From DATMYQ01 sp035560935 (GTDB taxonomy: Bacteria; Bacillota; Negativicutes; Sporomusales; Sporomusaceae), in assembly GCA_035560935.1 (NCBI GenBank), contig DATMYQ010000058.1, positions 1 through 14,243 of the forward strand: DNA of 14,243 nt. Direction: 5' to 3'. The notes beneath the pieces were generated by a model. It ran no database searches, was not told the origin of the DNA, and saw only the letters and a list, made by a program, of their open reading frames with translations. Both the position numbers and the translations under genes were made by a program. Positions within the stretch are counted from its first letter, which is position 1. Each line of letters begins with the position of its first letter. Of the stretch, positions 6,763 through 14,175 are shown in pieces.

Positions 6763-7212
6763 CTATAATTGAAATTCCACACTGACTTTATATTTTTGGG
6801 TAGCCGGCAAACTAACCAGCACGCGCAATCCTTCCAGATTGCCGATTTCTCCGAGGATACGGGCCTGTTCCTCTTCATTGGCTGCCATCAGGGTAAACCA
6901 GAGGTTAAACTCGCCCTCCCGCTGGTAATTATGCGTTACGCCACCATACTGATTAATAGTGGTCGCCACAGTATCCATCTGCGCCGTTTCCACCTGCAAC
7001 GCCACTAAAGTACTGACATATCCCAAACAGGACGAATCAAAAAAAGGTCCTATTCGACGAATAAAGCCATGATTCGTCAGCCATCGCAACCGTTCCAGCA
7101 CCGTTTCCTCATCGGATTCCAGCCGTTCTGCCAGTTGTGCAAATGGCCGGTGAGCAATTGGCAGCTGAGTTTGCACTAAATTAAGTAATTTTCTGTCAAA
7201 AGAAGTCAGCAT
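6763..7212 (-). CDS. ahbA: Siroheme decarboxylase subunit AhbA
   Basis: A 149-residue partner of AhbB, same Lrp/AsnC-like architecture: N-terminal helix-turn-helix-like half (FDRKLLNLVQ...FIRRIGPFFDSSCLGY, residues 5-65), then a RAM-like half with THNYQR (93-98) and FNLWFTL (102-108), the AhbA-type pattern around the tetrapyrrole. The two subunits act as a heterodimer in the cytoplasm on siroheme. The start at 7212 has AGGGGG five bases upstream and matches the family. An earlier ATG at 7338 overlaps the engB stop (ATGA), but the 42 extra residues it would add come from a hairpin-rich spacer and look non-native. The gene lies 122 bases after engB and 16 before ahbB. Confidence 0.85.
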   Translation of the reverse strand: MLTSFDRKLLNLVQTQLPIAHRPFAQLAERLESDEETVLERLRWLTNHGFIRRIGPFFDSSCLGYVSTLVALQVETAQMDTVATTINQYGGVTHNYQREGEFNLWFTLMAANEEEQARILGEIGNLEGLRVLVSLPATQKYKVSVEFQL

Positions 7213-7334
7213 ATATCCCCCTGGTTCTTCGCTTCCTCCGCGCGCGATAAATTCGTGTCCCACGCGTCCGTCAAGATTCCCTGACACGCCGATATGGAAA
7301 GGGAACAGCTCCTGCTGTCCCCGGAGTATCTCTA
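7213..7334 (-). repeat. Hairpin-rich spacer between engB and ahbA
   Basis: This 122-base spacer holds several inverted repeats. GGGAACAGC and GCTGTCCCC (7301-7309, 7314-7322) form a 9-bp stem with one G-U pair and a four-base loop. GTCAAG with CCTGAC (7270-7275, 7280-7285) forms a small stem, and CGTGTC with GACACG (7254-7259, 7283-7288) forms an alternative outer one. No T-run follows, so this is not an ordinary terminator. It could be a small palindromic repeat inserted into the operon, or an RNA processing or attenuation structure. Confidence 0.5.
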
Positions 7335-7970
7335 TCATTTTAACAAGATATCACAAATAACGTCAAGAAGTTCCTGCCGTCCACTGCCATCCGTAGCCGA
7401 ATAAGCCAGTAAAGGGGTATCTGCCGCACCCATGTCCCGCCGAATCAGGTCAAGGTGCTGCCGCACCTTACTTCGAGCGATTTTATCCGCCTTGGTGGCG
7501 ATCAGTTGCACCGGTAAATCATGCGCCCGCAACCATGAAAATACGTCTATATCACTGGGTTGCGGCGGATGGCGGCTGTCAATCAGTAAACATACCAGCG
7601 CCAGGCGGGTGGATTTCAGCCAATACTCTTCCGTAAATCCCGACCAGCAGCGGCGTTTATCCCGTCCCGTCCGCGCATATCCATAACCGGGTAAATCGAC
7701 CAACCGGAAATCCTGCCGTTCTTCCGGTCCCAACTTGGCTGTCACCTGATAGAAATTCAAAGTTTGCGTTTTCCCCGGCGTTCCGCTGACCCTGGCCAAA
7801 CCACTATGGCGGCAAAGCGAATTGATCAGTGAAGATTTGCCTACGTTAGAACGACCGATAAACGCAATTTCCGTCAATTCCCCTTCAGGGTACTGGTCAA
7901 ACCGGACTGCCGTAGCCTGATAGCGGGCATTGATGAAGTCCCGGCGAACCGTTGGCGTCTCTATGGTCAT
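7335..7970 (-). CDS. engB: Ribosome biogenesis GTPase EngB/YsxC/YihA
   Basis: An EngB-type small GTPase of 211 residues, needed for assembly of the large ribosomal subunit. All G motifs are present: G1 GRSNVGKSS (39-47), G2 GTPGKTQ (63-69), G3 DLPG followed by YGYAR (92-100), G4 TKAD (159-162) and G5 SATDGSG (191-197). FINARY near the N terminus is typical. ATG at 7970 overlaps the lon stop as ATGA, and its GGGGAG ribosome site lies inside the last codons of lon, so translation is probably coupled. The lon-engB order is common in Firmicutes. Confidence 0.95.
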   Translation of the reverse strand: MTIETPTVRRDFINARYQATAVRFDQYPEGELTEIAFIGRSNVGKSSLINSLCRHSGLARVSGTPGKTQTLNFYQVTAKLGPEERQDFRLVDLPGYGYARTGRDKRRCWSGFTEEYWLKSTRLALVCLLIDSRHPPQPSDIDVFSWLRAHDLPVQLIATKADKIARSKVRQHLDLIRRDMGAADTPLLAYSATDGSGRQELLDVICDILLK

Positions 7971-10306
7971 TCCGTCTTCTCCCCGACAGGTTCTGCGGCA
8001 ACAAATGCATTGGCCAACACTTCATCCATATGTTCAACCCAAACAAACTCAACCGCCCGTTTCACATTGGCCGGAATGTCATCAAAGTCCCGGCGATTCT
8101 CTTTAGGCAGCAAAATCTTCTTAATACCGGCTCGATGGGCCGCCAATACTTTTTCTTTCACACCGCCCACAGGCAGCACCCGGCCCCGCAATGTAATCTC
8201 ACCCGTCATCGCCAGGTCGCTGCGCACTGCTTTGCCGGTCAGTGCCGACGCCACCGCCGTGGCCATGGTAATTCCGGCAGACGGGCCGTCTTTGGGAATA
8301 GCGCCGGCCGGCAGATGAACGTGAATATCGAGTTTTTCATAAAACTCTTCATCAATGCCCAGCTCTTTGGCACGGGAACGAATGTAACTAAAGCCGGCTT
8401 GCGCCGATTCCTGCATGACATCACCCAACTGGCCGGTCAACGTCAGCTTGCCTTTGCCTTTCATCGTGGAAATCTCCACCGGCAACACATCGCCGCCCAC
8501 TTCCGTCCAGGCCAGACCCGTGGCGACACCCACTTGGTTTTTCTCTTCCGCCATGTTCTGGCGATATTTGGGCGTTCCCAACAGAGTATGCAGATTCTGT
8601 GTCGTCACTTTAATACTTTCGGTCTTGTTTTGGACAATTTTCCGTGCCACTTTGCGGCAAAGATTGGCAATGCTGCGTTCCAGATTTCGTACGCCCGCTT
8701 CCCGGGTATAGTCCCGAATCACCCGTTGCAGCGTACTGTCGGAAAACACGATTTGTTCTCCGGTCAGCCCATGATCTTTGATCTGTTTGGAAACGAGGTA
8801 GCGTTTGGCGATTTGCACCTTTTCCTCTTCGGTGTAACCGGCCAGATGAATCAGTTCCATCCTGTCCAGCAGCGGCCGGGGTATATTATGCATCACGTTA
8901 GCCGTAACCACCCAGAACACCCGCGACAAATCATAAGGCAATTCCACATAATGGTCGCTGAACGAATTGTTTTGTTCCGGGTCCAGCACTTCCAGCAGCG
9001 CCGACGAGGGATCGCCGCGGAAATCCGCACTCATTTTGTCAATCTCATCTAACAAGAATACGGGGTTTTTGGAACCTACCGTCCGCATCCCCTGAATAAT
9101 TCGTCCCGGTAACGCGCCCACATAGGTCCGGCGATGGCCACGAATTTCCGCTTCATCCCGCACGCCCCCCAGAGAAACCCGGATAAATTTACGTTCCATC
9201 GAGCGGGCAATGGATTTGGCTAAAGAAGTTTTACCGACCCCCGGCGGACCCACCAGGCAAAGAATCGGGCCTTTCATAGTCTCGGTTAATTTGCGAATGG
9301 AAAGATATTCCAAGATACGTTCTTTTACTTTTTCTAAACCGTAATGATCTTCATTAAGAATTTCTTCCGCCAGGTTAATATCCAGCCGGTCTTCCGTTTC
9401 CTTGCTCCAGGGCAGCGCCAGGAGACAATCCAGATAAGTCCGGATAACAGCACTTTCCGCTACCATCGGCGGCATTTTTTCCAGACGGTCAATTTCTTTA
9501 TTGATTTTATCGGCAACTTCCTGTGGGAACTCCTGCTCGCTTAACCGTTGGCGATATTCTTCCACTTCCGCCGCCCGATCGTCTTTGTCACCCAGTTCTT
9601 TCTGGATAGCTTTCATCTGCTCGCGCAGATAATATTCTTTTTGGGTTTTTTCCATTTGTTTACGAACCCGGACGTTAATTTTCTTCTCCAGTTCCAGGAT
9701 TTCCATTTCCCGTCCCAGAATATCGCAAAGCTTTTCCAGCCGCTCTTTCACATTAATCGCATCCAGCAAGGCCTGCTTATCTTCAATTTTCAACGCCAGG
9801 TGGCTGGCCACCAAATCTGACAACCGCCCCGGTTCTTCCACCACCACCACCGAAACCAATGTCTCCGGCGGAATTTTTTTGCTCAATTTTACCCACTGCT
9901 CAAACTGAGTAATCACCGTACGGGTCAGAGCCTCGACTTCCGGCGTTTTACCTTCCGTTTCCGCATACTCAGTAATTTCCACCTGATAATAAGGGTCAAA
10001 ACTTTGATAGGCCGTAATCTCGGCCCGATGCAGACCTTCCACCAGCACACGGATAGTGCCGCCCGGCAACTTCAGCAATTGCTTGATTTCCGCTACGGTA
10101 CCCACGGAAAAAATATCTTCCGGCTCCGGTTTGTCGGTCTGGGCATCCTTTTGGGTGGCCAGCATAATCAGACGATCCTGTACCATGGCTTCTTCCAGCG
10201 CGCTGATGGATTTCTCACGCCCCACGTCCAGGTGAATGATCATATATGGAAAAACGAGTATGCCCCGAAGCGGCAACAGCGGTATGGTACGTTTATTAGT
10301 CATCAT
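7967..10306 (-). CDS. lon: ATP-dependent protease Lon (LonA)
   Basis: LonA, 779 residues, degrades misfolded and regulatory proteins in the cytoplasm. In order: the N-terminal substrate-binding domain (about 8-200), a coiled-coil region (about 200-250), the AAA+ module with Walker A GPPGVGKT (353-360) and Walker B FLLDEID (417-423), and the Ser-Lys protease domain with Ser676 in DGPSAG and Lys717 in GGVKEK. Length and motifs are complete. Two ATG codons stand in tandem (10306 and 10303) after AAAGGAGG, at five and eight bases; either could start translation. The separate lonB gene found next to lonA in Bacillus is absent here. No CtsR- or CIRCE-like operator is visible upstream. Confidence 0.97.
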   Translation of the reverse strand: MMTNKRTIPLLPLRGILVFPYMIIHLDVGREKSISALEEAMVQDRLIMLATQKDAQTDKPEPEDIFSVGTVAEIKQLLKLPGGTIRVLVEGLHRAEITAYQSFDPYYQVEITEYAETEGKTPEVEALTRTVITQFEQWVKLSKKIPPETLVSVVVVEEPGRLSDLVASHLALKIEDKQALLDAINVKERLEKLCDILGREMEILELEKKINVRVRKQMEKTQKEYYLREQMKAIQKELGDKDDRAAEVEEYRQRLSEQEFPQEVADKINKEIDRLEKMPPMVAESAVIRTYLDCLLALPWSKETEDRLDINLAEEILNEDHYGLEKVKERILEYLSIRKLTETMKGPILCLVGPPGVGKTSLAKSIARSMERKFIRVSLGGVRDEAEIRGHRRTYVGALPGRIIQGMRTVGSKNPVFLLDEIDKMSADFRGDPSSALLEVLDPEQNNSFSDHYVELPYDLSRVFWVVTANVMHNIPRPLLDRMELIHLAGYTEEEKVQIAKRYLVSKQIKDHGLTGEQIVFSDSTLQRVIRDYTREAGVRNLERSIANLCRKVARKIVQNKTESIKVTTQNLHTLLGTPKYRQNMAEEKNQVGVATGLAWTEVGGDVLPVEISTMKGKGKLTLTGQLGDVMQESAQAGFSYIRSRAKELGIDEEFYEKLDIHVHLPAGAIPKDGPSAGITMATAVASALTGKAVRSDLAMTGEITLRGRVLPVGGVKEKVLAAHRAGIKKILLPKENRRDFDDIPANVKRAVEFVWVEHMDEVLANAFVAAEPVGEKTE

Positions 10307-10320
10307 TTTCGCCTCCTTTA

Positions 10321-10350
10321 ACCGGGTACTTATCTCTCAATCGTCCCGGT
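10321..10350 (-). other. Hairpin in the lon 5' leader next to the ribosome site
   Basis: ACCGGG (10321-10326) and CCCGGT (10345-10350) are perfectly complementary, and the stem extends by two more pairs past a one-base bulge. On the minus strand the structure ends two bases before the AAAGGAGG of lon. It does not cover the ribosome site in this fold, but it may affect mRNA stability or translation. Confidence 0.45.
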
Positions 10351-10372
10351 GAATATGGGAATTTAAAGCTTC

Positions 10373-10402
10373 TCTATAATAATATTCTTAACAGATAGGC
10401 AA
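10373..10402 (-). promoter_or_regulatory. Candidate promoter of lon
   Basis: On the minus strand TTGCCT (10402-10397) and TATAGA (10378-10373) are 18 bases apart in an AT-rich stretch. The start would be about 60 bases upstream of lon. Overlapping TATTAT copies just upstream make the exact -10 uncertain. Confidence 0.4.
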
Positions 10403-10443
10403 ATTCCTCTTTATTGTCCAGATTAAGAATGCGGTATCACAAG

Positions 10444-10483
10444 AAAAACGTATAATGCATTTTCAAAATGCCTCTTTTATACG
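10444..10483 (-). terminator. Second, tandem terminator-like hairpin after clpX
   Basis: A 35-base inverted repeat has outer arms CGTATAA/TTATACG (10449-10455, 10477-10483) and an inner perfect palindrome GCATTTTCAAAATGC (10457-10471). On the minus strand it is followed at once by TTTTTCTT. It lies 16 bases after the main clpX terminator. Because it also lies upstream of lon, an operator role is an alternative. Confidence 0.5.
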
Positions 10484-10499
10484 CCTGAGTATAGATGCG

Positions 10500-10529
10500 A
10501 AAAAAGAAAAGGGGGAAAACCCCTTTTCT
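10500..10529 (-). terminator. Intrinsic terminator of the clpX transcript
   Basis: A perfect 10-bp stem, AGAAAAGGGG with CCCCTTTTCT (10505-10514, 10520-10529), closes a five-base loop and is followed on the minus strand by six T residues. The stem begins within the clpX stop codon. It is one of the clearest terminators in the window and separates the clp and lon units. Confidence 0.85.
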
Positions 10530-11791
10530 TACGCCGATTCTTCTTTTTTCTTGGTCTTGCGTTCCACGGCAACCAGCATGGGTTCTTCTCTGTTCAGGAC
10601 TACTTCCGGCGTAACGACACATTTGGTTATATCGGTACGGGAAGGAACTTCATACATGACGTTGCGCATGATAGACTCAATAATGGCTCGCAGCCCCCGG
10701 GCACCGGTATTGCGTTTCAACGCCTCCGCCGCGATGGCCTGCAACGCCTCATCCTTAAATTCCAGCTGTACGTTATCCACTTCCAGGAATTTTTGGTATT
10801 GCTTCACTAACGCGTTTTTCGGTTCGACCAAAATTCGAATCAGCGCCGCCTCATCCAATGCATCCAACGTGACAATCACCGGCAGCCGACCGACAAATTC
10901 CGGTATCAGGCCAAACCTCAGGAGGTCTTCCGGTAAAATCTGTTTGAGGACTTCTCCCAGCTGTTTCTTTTCCTTAGTGCGCAAATCGGCACCAAAACCC
11001 ATATTTTTCTTACCGGTGCGTGCGCTGATGATCTTGTCAATGCCATCAAATGCACCGCCGCAGATGAACAAAATGTTGGTCGTATCGATTTGAATAAATT
11101 CCTGGTGTGGATGCTTGCGCCCACCTTGCGGCGGAACACTGGCCACCGTTCCCTCGAGAATTTTCAGCAGCGCCTGCTGCACCCCTTCACCGGAAACGTC
11201 CCGGGTAATAGAAGGATTCTCGGATTTGCGGGCGATTTTATCAATTTCATCAATGTACACAATTCCTTTTTCCGCTTTTTCCACATCGTAATCCGACGCC
11301 TGAATCAGCTTCAAAAGAATATTTTCTACATCTTCACCCACATAGCCGGCTTCCGTCAGCGAAGTGGCATCTGCCACCGCAAACGGCACATTTAATATCT
11401 TCGCCAGCGTCTGCGCTAACAGTGTCTTACCGCTACCCGTGGGGCCAAGCATGACGATGTTGGATTTTTGCAGTTCCACATCATCCATTTTTGCTCCGAG
11501 ATTAATCCGTTTATAATGGTTGTACACGGCCACCGCCAAGCTTTTTTTCGCTTCGTCCTGACCGATAACGTACTGATCCAGGATATCCTTGATTTCCTTG
11601 GGTTTAGGAACATCCCGCAGTTCCACTTCAATATCTTCACTAAGTTCTTCTTCAATAATTTCATTGCACAGTTCAATGCATTCATCGCAAATATAGACGC
11701 CGGGACCGGCTACCAGCTTCTTCACCTGTTCCTGCAATTTACCGCAAAACGAACATTTCAGTTGACCCCTGTCATCCCCAAATTTCAACAT
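10529..11791 (-). CDS. clpX: ATP-dependent Clp protease ATP-binding subunit ClpX
   Basis: ClpX, 420 residues, unfolds substrates and feeds them to ClpP. The N-terminal zinc domain has Cys13, Cys16, Cys35 and Cys38. The AAA+ module shows Walker A GPTGSGKT (116-123), pore loop GYVG (149-152), Walker B VYIDEID (178-184), RKH loop (225-227), an arginine-finger region PEFVGRLP (297-304) and sensor 2 GARG (363-366). The ClpP-docking loop reads MGF (264-266) instead of the usual IGF or LGF. ATG at 11791 is preceded by GAGGTGG. It lies 12 bases after clpP, so the two are co-transcribed. Confidence 0.97.
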   Translation of the reverse strand: MLKFGDDRGQLKCSFCGKLQEQVKKLVAGPGVYICDECIELCNEIIEEELSEDIEVELRDVPKPKEIKDILDQYVIGQDEAKKSLAVAVYNHYKRINLGAKMDDVELQKSNIVMLGPTGSGKTLLAQTLAKILNVPFAVADATSLTEAGYVGEDVENILLKLIQASDYDVEKAEKGIVYIDEIDKIARKSENPSITRDVSGEGVQQALLKILEGTVASVPPQGGRKHPHQEFIQIDTTNILFICGGAFDGIDKIISARTGKKNMGFGADLRTKEKKQLGEVLKQILPEDLLRFGLIPEFVGRLPVIVTLDALDEAALIRILVEPKNALVKQYQKFLEVDNVQLEFKDEALQAIAAEALKRNTGARGLRAIIESIMRNVMYEVPSRTDITKCVVTPEVVLNREEPMLVAVERKTKKKEESA

Positions 11792-11803
11792 ACTACCACC
11801 TCT

Positions 11804-12409
11804 CTACTTGGGAGTCTCCTGCTGCCGCATGCCTCTGACAACCACGGAATCAATGAGGCCGTATTCTTTGGCCATTTCACTGGACATATAAAAGTCGCGT
11901 TCCATGTCACGTTCAATTTTTTCCAGCGGTTGCCCGGTATGATTAACGAAAATCCCATTCAGCACCTGGCGCAGGTATAATATTTCTTTAGCCTGGATTT
12001 CAATGTCCGTTGCCTGACCTTGTGCACCGCCATGCGGCTGATGAATCATAATCCGGGAATGGGGCAACGAATACCGTTTCCCTTTCGCTCCGGCAGTCAG
12101 TAGCAACGAGGCGGCGCTGGCCGCCAATCCCAGGCAAATGGTGGAGACATCCGGTTTGATATATTGCATAGTATCATAAATCGCCAATCCGGCAGTGACT
12201 ACGCCACCGGGGCTGTTAATGTACACGTGAATATCTTTTTCCGGGTCTTCCGATTCCAAAAACAATAACTGGGCAATGACCAGATTGGCTACTGTATCGT
12301 CAATCGGTCCGCCAATAAATATAATCCGGTCCTTCAGCAATCGGGAATAGATGTCATATGAGCGTTCTCCCCGGCTCGACTGTTCTACAACAATAGGTAC
12401 ATATGGCAT
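11804..12409 (-). CDS. clpP: ATP-dependent Clp protease proteolytic subunit ClpP
   Basis: ClpP, 201 residues, forms the tetradecameric serine-protease chamber used with ClpX. The catalytic triad falls at the standard numbering: Ser98 (GLAAS), His123 (IMIH) and Asp172 (ERDF). The motif INSPGG (64-69) and the HQPHGGAQGQATDIEI handle region (123-138) are present. The stretch after the active serine is SAASLLLTAG rather than the commoner SMAA form, a mild variant. ATG at 12409 follows GAGGTG at seven bases. It lies 72 bases after tig and just ahead of clpX. Confidence 0.97.
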   Translation of the reverse strand: MPYVPIVVEQSSRGERSYDIYSRLLKDRIIFIGGPIDDTVANLVIAQLLFLESEDPEKDIHVYINSPGGVVTAGLAIYDTMQYIKPDVSTICLGLAASAASLLLTAGAKGKRYSLPHSRIMIHQPHGGAQGQATDIEIQAKEILYLRQVLNGIFVNHTGQPLEKIERDMERDFYMSSEMAKEYGLIDSVVVRGMRQQETPK

Positions 12410-12446
12410 ATTCGTTCACCTCAATTCAATCATTTGTTCCACCTAC

Positions 12447-12475
12447 ATTGTAACATAACAATTAACAGCAAGAAA
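12447..12475 (-). promoter_or_regulatory. Candidate extended -10 promoter of clpP-clpX
   Basis: In the 72-base gap between tig and clpP the minus strand has TGTTACAAT, an extended -10 (TACAAT at 12452-12447, five of six). The -35 at 17 bases, TTTCTT, is weak. It would start clpP about 30 bases upstream. There is no terminator after tig, so read-through from tig is also expected. A small dyad ATTGT/ACAAT overlaps the -10. Confidence 0.4.
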
Positions 12476-12481
12476 CAAGAA

Positions 12482-13771
12482 TTATTCTTGGACCACGTTG
12501 TCCAGTACTAATTGGGTCGCCTTTTTCTGCAGAACCGAATCCGTCAGCATTGACAAACGGCCCGTGGAACGAATCACTTTATCCACTTCCTCCGGTGTCG
12601 TGCCGTACGCTTCCGCCATCATGTTGATCTCTGCTTCCATATCTTCAGCGGTCGCTTCCAGGTTTTCCGCTTTCACAATCGCTTCCATGACCAACTCGGT
12701 TTTTACATTAAACAGAGCCGCCTCCCGGTAATTGGTCCGTAACGCCGACCGGTCGGTCCGCGTGTACTCCAGGTATTTGTCCAGCTTCATACCGCGACTT
12801 TCCATGCTGGCTTCCAAATCGCCGATCATCGTGTCAATCTGGGTTTCCACCATCTCATCCGGCACTTCCAATTCGATACCTTCCACTACAGCTTTCACCG
12901 CTGCCGTGCGGAAATCCCTTTCCGCTTTCTGGGCGGCAGCTTCTTCCAGCTTGGCTTTCCGGTCCGCTTTCAAGTCTGCCAGCGTGTCAAATTCACTGAC
13001 TTCACGGGCAAACTCGTCATCGATCTCCGGTACTTCCTTACGTTTGATGTCATGAATTTTCACGCTGAACGTTGCCGGTTTTCCTGCCAGCGCCGCCGCA
13101 TGATACTCATCAGGGAAATTCACCTGAACATCCCGTTCTTCGCCAGGTTTTGCGCCAATCAGCTGTTCTTCAAAGCCGGGAATAAAGTTACCGGATCCGA
13201 TCTCCAGCGGATAGCTTTTGCCTTCACCGCCATCAAACGGTACACCGTCAATGAAACCTTTAAAGTCGATCACCGCCAAGTCGCCGGTCGCCAACTCCGC
13301 GTCTTCCACCACAACCATTTTTGAATGACGCTCCTGTAGTTTACTTAAGTCTTCCGCCACCGTTTCATCGGTGACGACGTCCACGGTTTTGACCACTTTG
13401 ACTCCTTTATACTGACCCAAAGTGACTTCCGGCTTGACCACCACGGTTGCCTTAAACACCAACGGCTGGCCTTCTTCCAGAGTGACAACGTCAATCTGCG
13501 GTCGGCTAACCGGTTCAATTTTCTGTTCTTCCAACGCCTTAGCATATGCTACCGGCGCCATGATTTCAAATGCCTCGTCCATCAAGGCTTCTTTGCCCAC
13601 ACGCATTTCCAGAACCTTACGCGGCGCTTTGCCTTTACGGAAACCAGGAACGCTAACCTGAGCAGCCAATTTTTTATAAGCCTTTTCCACCGCTTTGTCT
13701 ACTTCTACTGCCGGAACTTCCACTTGCAGCATCACTTTATGATTGTCAAATTTTTCAGCAGTTATCTTCAT
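12482..13771 (-). CDS. tig: Trigger factor, ribosome-associated chaperone
   Basis: Trigger factor, 429 residues, binds ribosomal protein L23 at the exit tunnel and protects nascent chains. The N-terminal ribosome-binding signature GFRKGKAPR lies at 43-51. The FKBP-type prolyl isomerase domain follows (about 160-245, with DLAVIDFKGFIDG and LEIGSGNFIPGFEEQLIG). The helical C-terminal cradle makes up the rest and is rich in Ala, Glu and Lys. Length is normal. The ATG at 13771 has only a distant GGGGG (about 12 bases) and a GCGG nearer by, so the ribosome site is poor, but the N terminus MKITAEK fits the family. The tig-clpP-clpX order is widespread. Confidence 0.96.
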   Translation of the reverse strand: MKITAEKFDNHKVMLQVEVPAVEVDKAVEKAYKKLAAQVSVPGFRKGKAPRKVLEMRVGKEALMDEAFEIMAPVAYAKALEEQKIEPVSRPQIDVVTLEEGQPLVFKATVVVKPEVTLGQYKGVKVVKTVDVVTDETVAEDLSKLQERHSKMVVVEDAELATGDLAVIDFKGFIDGVPFDGGEGKSYPLEIGSGNFIPGFEEQLIGAKPGEERDVQVNFPDEYHAAALAGKPATFSVKIHDIKRKEVPEIDDEFAREVSEFDTLADLKADRKAKLEEAAAQKAERDFRTAAVKAVVEGIELEVPDEMVETQIDTMIGDLEASMESRGMKLDKYLEYTRTDRSALRTNYREAALFNVKTELVMEAIVKAENLEATAEDMEAEINMMAEAYGTTPEEVDKVIRSTGRLSMLTDSVLQKKATQLVLDNVVQE

Positions 13772-13976
13772 GTTTTACCGCATCCCCCTTATTCATTGCC
13801 TGCCGGTATTCCATTCCCGGATAGTCTTGGAAATGGCCGGAAATCATCGTCATAATCTTCATTTTTCGCTGTCAAACAGCCCTATGCTACCTCAATACCA
13901 GCACATTTCATACCTGATATCATATCATATGCATTCAGCAAACACAACAACATATAAGATCTCCGTTGTAAATATC
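13772..13976. other. Leader and intergenic region upstream of tig
   Basis: This stretch of about 200 bases has no gene. It holds the candidate tig promoter and two hairpins on the minus strand: a short one, GCTGT-CAA-ACAGC (13868-13880), and a longer imperfect one (13803-13840), with CCATTCC pairing to GGAAATGG around an 11-base loop and an outer CCGG/CCGG pair. If transcription begins near 13912, both lie in a leader of about 140 bases. No known riboswitch is recognised. Confidence 0.4.
13919..13947 (-). promoter_or_regulatory. Candidate promoter of tig
   Basis: TTGTGT (13947-13942) and TATGAT (13924-13919, five of six) are separated by 17 bases on the minus strand; a second overlapping TATGAT lies five bases upstream. 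A perfect TTGACA also occurs at 13875-13870, but its best -10 (TATGAC) is only 15 bases away. Either could be the start. Confidence 0.35.
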
Positions 13977-14001
13977 AAAAATCCCGGCAAAAATGCCGGG
14001 A
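13977..14001 (-). terminator. Intrinsic terminator of the tRNA array
   Basis: A perfect 8-bp stem, TCCCGGCA with TGCCGGGA (13982-13989, 13994-14001), has a four-base loop and on the minus strand is followed by five T residues. It lies 13 bases after the tRNA-Gly 3' end and ends that transcript. Confidence 0.85.
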
Positions 14002-14014
14002 CCTACAGATCTTT

Positions 14015-14089
14015 TGGAGCGGAAAACGAGATTCGAACTCGCGACCCTCGCCTTGGCAAGGCGATGCTCTACCGCTGAGCTACTTCCGC
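14015..14089 (-). tRNA. tRNA-Gly (anticodon GCC)
   Basis: A full cloverleaf of 75 bases, with encoded CCA. The acceptor stem GCGGAAG pairs with TTTCCGC (one G-U), the D arm is GCTC/GAGC, the anticodon stem TCGCC/GGCGA encloses TTGCCAA with anticodon GCC, and the T arm is GCGAG-TTCGAAT-CTCGT. It is the last tRNA of the array. Confidence 0.95.
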
Positions 14090-14093
14090 ATAA

Positions 14094-14169
<76 letters not shown>

Positions 14170-14175
14170 ATATAA

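Noticed and set aside
6747..6878. N-terminal extension of AhbB
   Set aside because: It would lie inside the end of ahbA and is unlike the family; the ATG at 6746 fits.
6255..7212. Pair of Lrp/AsnC transcription regulators
   Set aside because: The HNYxR...NLWFTL and HCYxR...WPYNxF patterns and the tandem arrangement fit AhbA/AhbB siroheme decarboxylase instead.
7213..7338. N-terminal extension of AhbA starting at the ATGA overlap with engB
   Set aside because: The added 42 residues derive from inverted repeats and do not resemble AhbA N termini; the ATG at 7212 has a good ribosome site.
7952..9052. Long open frame on the plus strand opposite lon (366 codons)
   Set aside because: It lies fully antisense to a clear lon gene, its protein is rich in His, Phe and Arg as expected from a complementary frame, and it matches no family I know.
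10307..10447. CtsR or CIRCE heat-shock operator upstream of lon, and likewise of clpP and tig
   Set aside because: Neither the tandem GGTCAAA-type CtsR box nor the TTAGCACTC-N9-GAGTGCTAA repeat is present.
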